Source: Psychrobacter sp. WY6 (lineage in GTDB: Bacteria; Pseudomonadota; Gammaproteobacteria; Pseudomonadales; Moraxellaceae). Taken from it: a stretch of DNA of 64,000 nucleotides. Every line of letters begins with the position of its first letter. The first letter of the stretch is position 1. The DNA lies in NCBI RefSeq assembly GCF_018448495.1, contig NZ_CP049902.1:806001-870000 (forward strand), in the 5' to 3' direction. The notes below the pieces were generated by a model. It searched no databases. It was given only the letters and a program-made list of their open reading frames with translations, and was not told where the DNA came from. The position numbers were made by a program, and so were the translations under genes. Below, piece after piece: positions 59,170 through 64,000 of this stretch.

Positions 59170-61020
59170 ATGGCAACTAGACAAGATAATACCATTAGTA
59201 ATATTAAGACGCTAAACTACGATGCAGTCATCGTTGGTGGTGGCGGCTCAGGTATGCGTGCTTCACTACATTTGGCAGAAGCAGGCATGAAAGTTGCCGT
59301 TTTGACCAAAGTATTCCCAACCCGTTCGCACACGGTTGCGGCTCAGGGCGGTATCGGCGCAAGTTTGGGCAACATGAGCAACGATAACTGGCATTTCCAC
59401 TTTTATGACACCGTTAAAGGGTCAGATTGGTTGGGTGACCAAGACGCGATTGAATACATGTGCCGTGAGGCGCCTAAAGTCGTCTATGAGCTTGAGCACA
59501 TGGGCATGCCGTTTGACCGTAACGAAGACGGCACGATTTATCAGCGCCCATTCGGTGGTCATACCTCAAACTATGGCGAAAAAGCCGTACAACGTGCGTG
59601 TGCTGCAGCTGACCGTACGGGTCACGCGCTATTACATACGCTATATCAGAAGAATTTGCAGCAAGGCACTGAGTTCTTTATCGAGTGGATTGCGCTTGAT
59701 TTGATCAAAGACGAAGCGGGTAATATCAACGGTGTTATCGCGCTTGAGCAAGAAACAGGTACGGTTGCCGTATTCCAATCACCAATTACTGTCCTAGCGA
59801 CAGGTGGTGCAGGTCGTATCTTCGCCGCTTCTACTAACGCTTATATCAATACTGGTGACGGTATTGGCATGGCCGTTCGTGCTGGTATTCCATTACAAGA
59901 CATGGAGTTTTGGCAATTCCACCCAACAGGTGTCCACGGTGCAGGCGTACTGTTAACTGAAGGTTGCCGCGGTGAAGGCGCTATCTTACGTAACAAAGAT
60001 GGCGAAGCGTTCATGGAGCGCTATGCGCCAACCGTGAAAGATTTGGCACCACGTGATTTGGTTTCTCGTTCTATGGATCAAGAGATCAAAGAAGGTCGCG
60101 GCTGTGGTCCAAACGCTGACCATATCGTAATGGATATGACCCATTTGGGTGTAGAAACCATCATGAAGCGTTTGCCATCGGTATTTGAGATTGGTAAAAA
60201 CTTCGCTAACGTTGATATCACCAAAGAGCCAATTCCCGTTATTCCAACCATTCACTATATGATGGGCGGTATTCCAACCACTATTCATGGTCAAGTCATT
60301 AAGCCTGATCTAGAAGCAGGTACGGATGAAGACGGTCTATATGCAAAAGGCAACGTGGTTAAAGGTCTTTATGCTATCGGCGAATGTGCTTGTGTCAGTG
60401 TTCACGGTGCCAACCGCTTAGGTACCAACTCTTTGCTTGATCTATTGGTATTTGGTCGTGCTGCTGGTAAGCATATCGTTGATGAATTCCATCATGCCGA
60501 TCATAACTATAAGCCTTTAGATCCACGCGTGCTAGATTATACGGTCGGTCGTTTAGACAAGCTGCAACAGTCGACTGAAGGCTACAATGCCCAAGACGTG
60601 GCTGACGAGATTCGTGCAACCATGCAAGCGCATGCGAGTGTGTTCCGTACGCAAGCGATGATGGACGAAGGCGTTGACAAGATTTTAGCGCTTGGTGACA
60701 AGATTGAAAAAATCCATTTGGCTGATAAATCACAAGTATTTAACACAGCGCGCATTGAAGCATTCGAAGTGGCTAACTTGTATGAAGTGGCCAAAGCGAC
60801 GATGGTATCAGCGGCAATGCGTCACGAAAGCCGCGGTGCTCATAGCGTGTCTGACTATGACCGTCCAGAAGATGATGATTACGCACCAAATGGCCGTAAT
60901 GACCACGAGTGGATGAAGCATACCTTATGGTATTCTGAAGGCAATCGCATCATTTATAAGCCAGTTCGTAAAGTACCACTAACGGTTGATTATATCGAAC
61001 CGAAAGTTCGCGTCTATTAA
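59170..61020 (+). CDS. sdhA: Succinate dehydrogenase flavoprotein subunit SdhA
   Basis: It oxidises succinate to fumarate. The 616 residues start MATRQDNTISNIKTLNYDAV. FAD-binding GxGxxG lies in IVGGGGSGMRASLHLAEAG. The His that binds FAD covalently is in TRSHTVAAQGG. Active-site motifs are QFHPTGVHGAGVLLTEGCRG and HYMMGGIPTTIHGQV, with HGANRLGTNSLLDLLVFG later. The C-terminal end DYIEPKVRVY is typical. The length is slightly above E. coli SdhA (588). The frame is intact. Confidence 0.98.
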   Translation: MATRQDNTISNIKTLNYDAVIVGGGGSGMRASLHLAEAGMKVAVLTKVFPTRSHTVAAQGGIGASLGNMSNDNWHFHFYDTVKGSDWLGDQDAIEYMCREAPKVVYELEHMGMPFDRNEDGTIYQRPFGGHTSNYGEKAVQRACAAADRTGHALLHTLYQKNLQQGTEFFIEWIALDLIKDEAGNINGVIALEQETGTVAVFQSPITVLATGGAGRIFAASTNAYINTGDGIGMAVRAGIPLQDMEFWQFHPTGVHGAGVLLTEGCRGEGAILRNKDGEAFMERYAPTVKDLAPRDLVSRSMDQEIKEGRGCGPNADHIVMDMTHLGVETIMKRLPSVFEIGKNFANVDITKEPIPVIPTIHYMMGGIPTTIHGQVIKPDLEAGTDEDGLYAKGNVVKGLYAIGECACVSVHGANRLGTNSLLDLLVFGRAAGKHIVDEFHHADHNYKPLDPRVLDYTVGRLDKLQQSTEGYNAQDVADEIRATMQAHASVFRTQAMMDEGVDKILALGDKIEKIHLADKSQVFNTARIEAFEVANLYEVAKATMVSAAMRHESRGAHSVSDYDRPEDDDYAPNGRNDHEWMKHTLWYSEGNRIIYKPVRKVPLTVDYIEPKVRVY

Positions 61021-61229
61021 TTTTAGACTGCGCAATTTAGCGATACGAACAGCGTAAAAGTTTTATTTTTTATTCATTTATTAAAAGGTGACCGCCAGCT
61101 ACATGCTCATGCCAGCGTGACAATATGATTAGTTGATATTTGATAATTACTGTCAATATGGGCTAATCAATAGCGCTGATGCTGCAACCTTTGTATGCCC
61201 GCCATCACCTACGTGTGGAGTTTAGCATT

Positions 61230-61940
61230 ATGAGCCGAGGTACTCGCACCATCGAAATCTATCGCTACGATCCTGATCTGGACGCAGCGCCGCGCATGCA
61301 AACGTATACGATTGAGTTGCTAGACTCAGATCGTATGTTGCTTGACGTGTTATTACGCCTGAAAAAGGAAGACGAAACACTGACCTTCCGTCGCTCTTGC
61401 CGTGAAGGTATTTGTGGCTCTGATGGCATGAACATCAATGGCAAAAATGGCCTAGCGTGTCTCATTAACATGAACACTCTGCCAGAAAAAGTCACGGTTC
61501 GTCCATTACCAGGTCTACCTGTTGTTCGCGATTTGGTTGTTGATATGAACCAATTCTATGAGCAATATGAGAAAGTACATCCGTACTTGATCAATGACCA
61601 GCCAGCGCCGCCAACTGAGCGTTTGCAGTCACCTGAGCAACGCGAAAAGCTAAACGGTTTGTACGAATGTATTCTATGCGCATGCTGTTCAACCAGCTGC
61701 CCATCGTTCTGGTGGAACCCTGATAAATTCTTAGGTCCATCAGCACTACTGCATGCTTATCGCTTCGTGGCTGATAGCCGTGATGGTGATACGCAAGCAC
61801 GTTTGGCGCGCTTAGATGATCCATTTAGCCTATTCCGTTGCCGCGGTATCATGAACTGTGTATCAGTTTGTCCAAAAGGTTTAAATCCAACCAAAGCAAT
61901 TGGTCATTTACGTAATATGCTCATTGACCAAGCAGGTTAA
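61230..61940 (+). CDS. sdhB: Succinate dehydrogenase iron-sulphur subunit SdhB
   Basis: It relays electrons from SdhA to the quinone. The frame is open from 61179, but ATG 61230 follows GGAG at 9 bases and gives the family start MSRGTRTIEIYRYDPDLDAA. The [2Fe-2S] ligands are in SCREGICGSDGMNINGKNG-LAC. The [4Fe-4S] ligands are in CILCACCSTSCPSFWW. The [3Fe-4S] ligands are in CRGIMNCVSVCPKGLNP. The length is 236 residues. It lies 209 bp after sdhA, and a terminator closes the operon. Confidence 0.98.
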   Translation: MSRGTRTIEIYRYDPDLDAAPRMQTYTIELLDSDRMLLDVLLRLKKEDETLTFRRSCREGICGSDGMNINGKNGLACLINMNTLPEKVTVRPLPGLPVVRDLVVDMNQFYEQYEKVHPYLINDQPAPPTERLQSPEQREKLNGLYECILCACCSTSCPSFWWNPDKFLGPSALLHAYRFVADSRDGDTQARLARLDDPFSLFRCRGIMNCVSVCPKGLNPTKAIGHLRNMLIDQAG

Positions 61941-61983
61941 TCGTTTATAATTGTCTGGTTTTTTTGCAGATAGCGTACGAAAG

Positions 61984-62014
61984 ACACCACCTAATCATTA
62001 GGTGGTGTTTTTTA
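61984..62014 (+). terminator. sdhB terminator
   Basis: ACACCACCTAA pairs with TTAGGTGGTGT around a 3-base loop (TCA), followed by six T residues and ATG. The tail TTTTTTAT contains the TTTAT that may have been the target of element 2. Confidence 0.92.
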
Positions 62015-62175
62015 TGAGCAATATATCTGAGATTCTTTGATTGTCTTTCAGTGTCAGATAGGGCTTATAGAGACGATTATTCGACATGGTTAAAGGTAAG
62101 GCTGGGCTATCAATACGTTGGTTGTATGTAAGAAGGCATGATATATACGTCAGCAATCTATCAAAAAAGCGAAAT

Positions 62176-62212
62176 AGGACTCCACCCGACATTAGGGCGG
62201 AGGGGAATGTCG
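62176..62212 (+). mobile_element. Solo right-end-like hairpin, possible decayed IS200/IS605 remnant
   Basis: GGACTCCACCC then GGGCGGAGGGGAATGTCGC follows the pattern of right ends of this family (element 1: GGAATCCCCGTCC ... GGGCGGGGAGGAAGTCAA). The stem is formed by CTCC(A)CCC and GGG(C)GGAG around GACATTA. The final TCAA reads TCGC here, so the end would be inactive. No tnpB lies directly upstream. It could alternatively be the left-end hairpin of element 2. Confidence 0.4.
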
Positions 62213-62444
62213 CTTAGTATTATATTCGGTGGTGTGTCAAAAAATATGTTGACTAAAATTTGAACAATTTTGAAGCCTTGAAAGCTCTATGGAATCAGAG
62301 AAATTAGCATAGACTTCGTATTAAATTTTTTCGTCACCATACTTTTTAGAACACCGCCTTATATTTTTATACAGATTAGTTACTGAAATAAATCGTGTTA
62401 ATCTTTAGTATTGATAACATGTCAGACGAAAACGAATTGGTGTT

Positions 62445-63745
62445 ATGAAAATCAGTAAAGCGTATAAGTTTAGGCTTGAGCCTAACGCAGAGCAAGAGGT
62501 TATCTTAAATAACCTTGTTGGTTCTGCGCGCTTTGTTTGGAATCAAATGCTGGCCATATCGTTTGAGATGTTTGCTAAGAATGAGTTTATTAATGCAACG
62601 AATTTGGTTAATAAAATCATGGATATTAAAGCCAATCCTGATTTTGCATTCTTAAAAACAAGCTCCAATGCGGTATCTTTACAACAGAAAGTTCGTGATC
62701 TCGCTTCTGCTTGGTCGCGCTTTTTTGACCCTAAAGTTCATGCAAGGCTGAAAGAAAATAACAGAAAACCTAGAAAAACTAAATGCCTCAAGCTTGCCGA
62801 CGGCACTGAAATCCAACTACGCCCACTCATGCCGCGTTTTAAACGTAAATCAGATGGTCGAGATTCAATCCGCTTGGTTCAGTTTGATAAATATTGCCGC
62901 GTTAATGGCAATCGCGTCAAATTACCGAATGGTATTGGCTTGGTGAAGTTTAAAAAATCTCAAGAGATCATAGGTGTCATAAAGAATATCACCATCAGTA
63001 AGAAATCCGGCCAATGGTACGTGTCTTTCGGTACGGAGCGTGAGGTTGAAACACCGACCCATCCGTCCAAAACCGCCATTGGTATTGATTTAGGGATTAC
63101 TAAATTTATCACTACCTCAAACGCTGATATTATTCAGCCCAAAAATAGCTTCAAAGCTAATCAAGTCAAGATAGCAAGGCTACAGCGCCAATTAAGCCGC
63201 AAGGTCTTATTTAGTAATAATTGGAAAAAGCAAAACCGTAAAATCCAAAAGCTTCAATCATATCGCCAATATTCGCCATGACTACTTGCATAAGATCACC
63301 ACTGACATCAGCAAAAACCACGCCATGATTGTATGTGAGGATTGAAGATAGCTAATATGTCGAATCAGCAAGTGGTACGCTTGAAAACAAAGGTCGCAAT
63401 GTCAGAGCCAAATCAGGATTGAATAAATCAATTCTTGATCAGGGTTGGGGTATGGCGTTGACTATGCTTGAGTATAAACAGCAGTGGCAAGGTGGATTAT
63501 TGATCCAAGTAAACCCAAGATTTACTAGCCAAACCTGTTTTGAGTGCAAGCATGTTGCCAAAGAAAATAGACGCACCCAAGCAAAATTTGAGTGCGTTGA
63601 ATGTGGTTATATTGCGAATGCTGATGTTAATGCAGCTCGTAATATTCTTACGGTAGGACATGCCGTTTTGTCTGTGGAGGGAGGACGCGGTAAAGGTCGC
63701 CCGATGAAACAGAAAGCTTGTGACCTTCGTGAGAAAGTCACCTAA
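62445..63745 (+). CDS. tnpB: TnpB RNA-guided nuclease (three or more frame breaks)
   Basis: The rebuilt product is about 433 residues. The N-terminus is MKISKAYKFRLEPNAEQEVI, then NNLVGSARFVWNQMLAI (HTH_OrfB). RuvC-I is IGIDLGITKFITTSN with the catalytic Asp. RuvC-II has IVCEDLKIANMS with the catalytic Glu. The zinc ribbon has CFECKHVAKENRR and CVECGY, and RuvC-III Asp is in NADVNAARNIL. All three catalytic residues are present, in contrast to element 1. Breaks lie near 63265, 63345 and 63365, each an apparent single missing base. If these are base errors the nuclease is probably intact and active; if real it is dead. Confidence 0.85.
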
Positions 63746-63804
63746 GAGCTTTTGCTTTTAGAATCCCACACTTGAGCTTGTCGAAAGTGGCGGGAGTATG
63801 TCAA
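63746..63804 (+). ncRNA. Putative omegaRNA 3' scaffold, element 2
   Basis: Directly after the tnpB stop, AATCCCACACTT and AAGTGGCGGG form a hairpin followed by AGTATGTCAA. By family logic the guide starts at 63805 with ATAATTGGTGTTAGAAAAAA. Bases 3 to 13 of this guide match the sequence just before and across the tnpB start codon (62435-62445). The RNA itself is inferred, not seen. Confidence 0.45.
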
Positions 63805-64000
63805 ATAATTGGTGTTAGAAAAAAGCATTCACCAAGAGATATTCACCACGTAAAATGTTAGAATAGCGTATTATTTTAATAATTAGTTGTTTGAAGAGCA
63901 GCTATCAGTTGCCACTATTCTGTCTTACTAATAAATTCGTAGTAAACTGGAATGATGTACCTGAAATGATAGTAGATATTCATTACCTAAATAGTTATTG
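63805..64000. other. Flank after element 2, no gene seen
   Basis: The last 196 bases are AT-rich, with no recognisable gene or strong hairpin. In relatives the 2-oxoglutarate dehydrogenase genes (sucAB) often follow sdhB, so this may be the start of their leader (inference). Confidence 0.35.

Larger units (their letters stand above)
62445..63804 (+). mobile_element. IS200/IS605-type element carrying only tnpB (element 2)
   Basis: It contains a tnpB of a different subgroup from element 1. The right end carries CACTT/AAGTG and CCC/GGG arms, then GAGTATGTCAA, ending TCAA at 63801-63804. The left edge is not resolved: it may be the TTTAT in the sdhB terminator tail (62011-62015) or lie closer to the gene. 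No tnpA is present within the window. The start given here is the tnpB start only. Confidence 0.6.

Noticed and set aside
61998..62192. A 64-codon minus-strand frame between sdhB and element 2
   Set aside because: It overlaps the sdhB terminator and a mobile-element end, and shows no family residues.

Overview
The window reads as the chromosome of a Psychrobacter-like member of the Moraxellaceae (Gammaproteobacteria). Support comes from conserved gene order (tpiA-secG-tRNA-Leu-tRNA-fMet-rimP-nusA-infB-rbfA-truB-rpsO-pnp; argH divergent from algZ-algR-hemC-hemD; gltA divergent from sdhCDAB), from moderate-to-low GC by eye, and from a Balon/baeRF-type ribosome hibernation factor of the kind first described in Psychrobacter. 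The species cannot be fixed from sequence alone.

Layout. 1-2250: type IV pilus assembly genes pilC (cut by the window edge) and pilB, minus strand. 2880-16840: housekeeping block for glycolysis (tpiA), secretion (secG), two tRNAs, transcription and translation (rimP, nusA, infB, rbfA, truB, rpsO) and RNA decay (pnp). It is interrupted by a DJ-1/PfpI gene and two very small acidic proteins. 16890-20590: minus-strand run of prlC, yheV, a membrane-anchored coiled-coil protein and a degenerate macro-domain protein. 21046-33180: accessory genes: Balon-type factor, a secreted protein, an EEP phosphatase/nuclease, an MDR oxidoreductase, AlkB, an alpha/beta hydrolase, an ABC exporter, a DMT transporter, class I aldolase, and a tandem pair of related membrane proteins of unknown function. 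33200-41120: thiC with a TPP riboswitch, then pstSCAB-phoU behind a near-perfect Pho box. 41200-54250: yggX, argH, algZR, hemCD and a HemX-like gene, a thioesterase, ribBA, rarA, a HExxH protein and a lipoprotein. 54300-64000: gltA and sdhCDAB, flanked by two different IS200/IS605-type tnpB loci that have no tnpA and whose 3' ends look like omegaRNA scaffolds.

About half of the recognisable genes carry single-base frame breaks, including genes a living cell cannot lose in this state (infB, with at least ten breaks, and gltA, rimP, truB, hemC). The protein sequence resumes without loss after each break, so the pattern is best read as base-calling or assembly error, mostly missing bases. I therefore annotate these genes as single features over their full extent.

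Points of most interest: the hibernation factor with a 24-bp inverted repeat just upstream; two dispersed repeat families (a 130-bp foldback element and a shorter one) with two copies each; the two tnpB loci, each placed just after the terminator of a TCA-cycle gene and in the same orientation; an orphan, catalytically degraded DarG-like macro domain; and the duplicated membrane-protein family.
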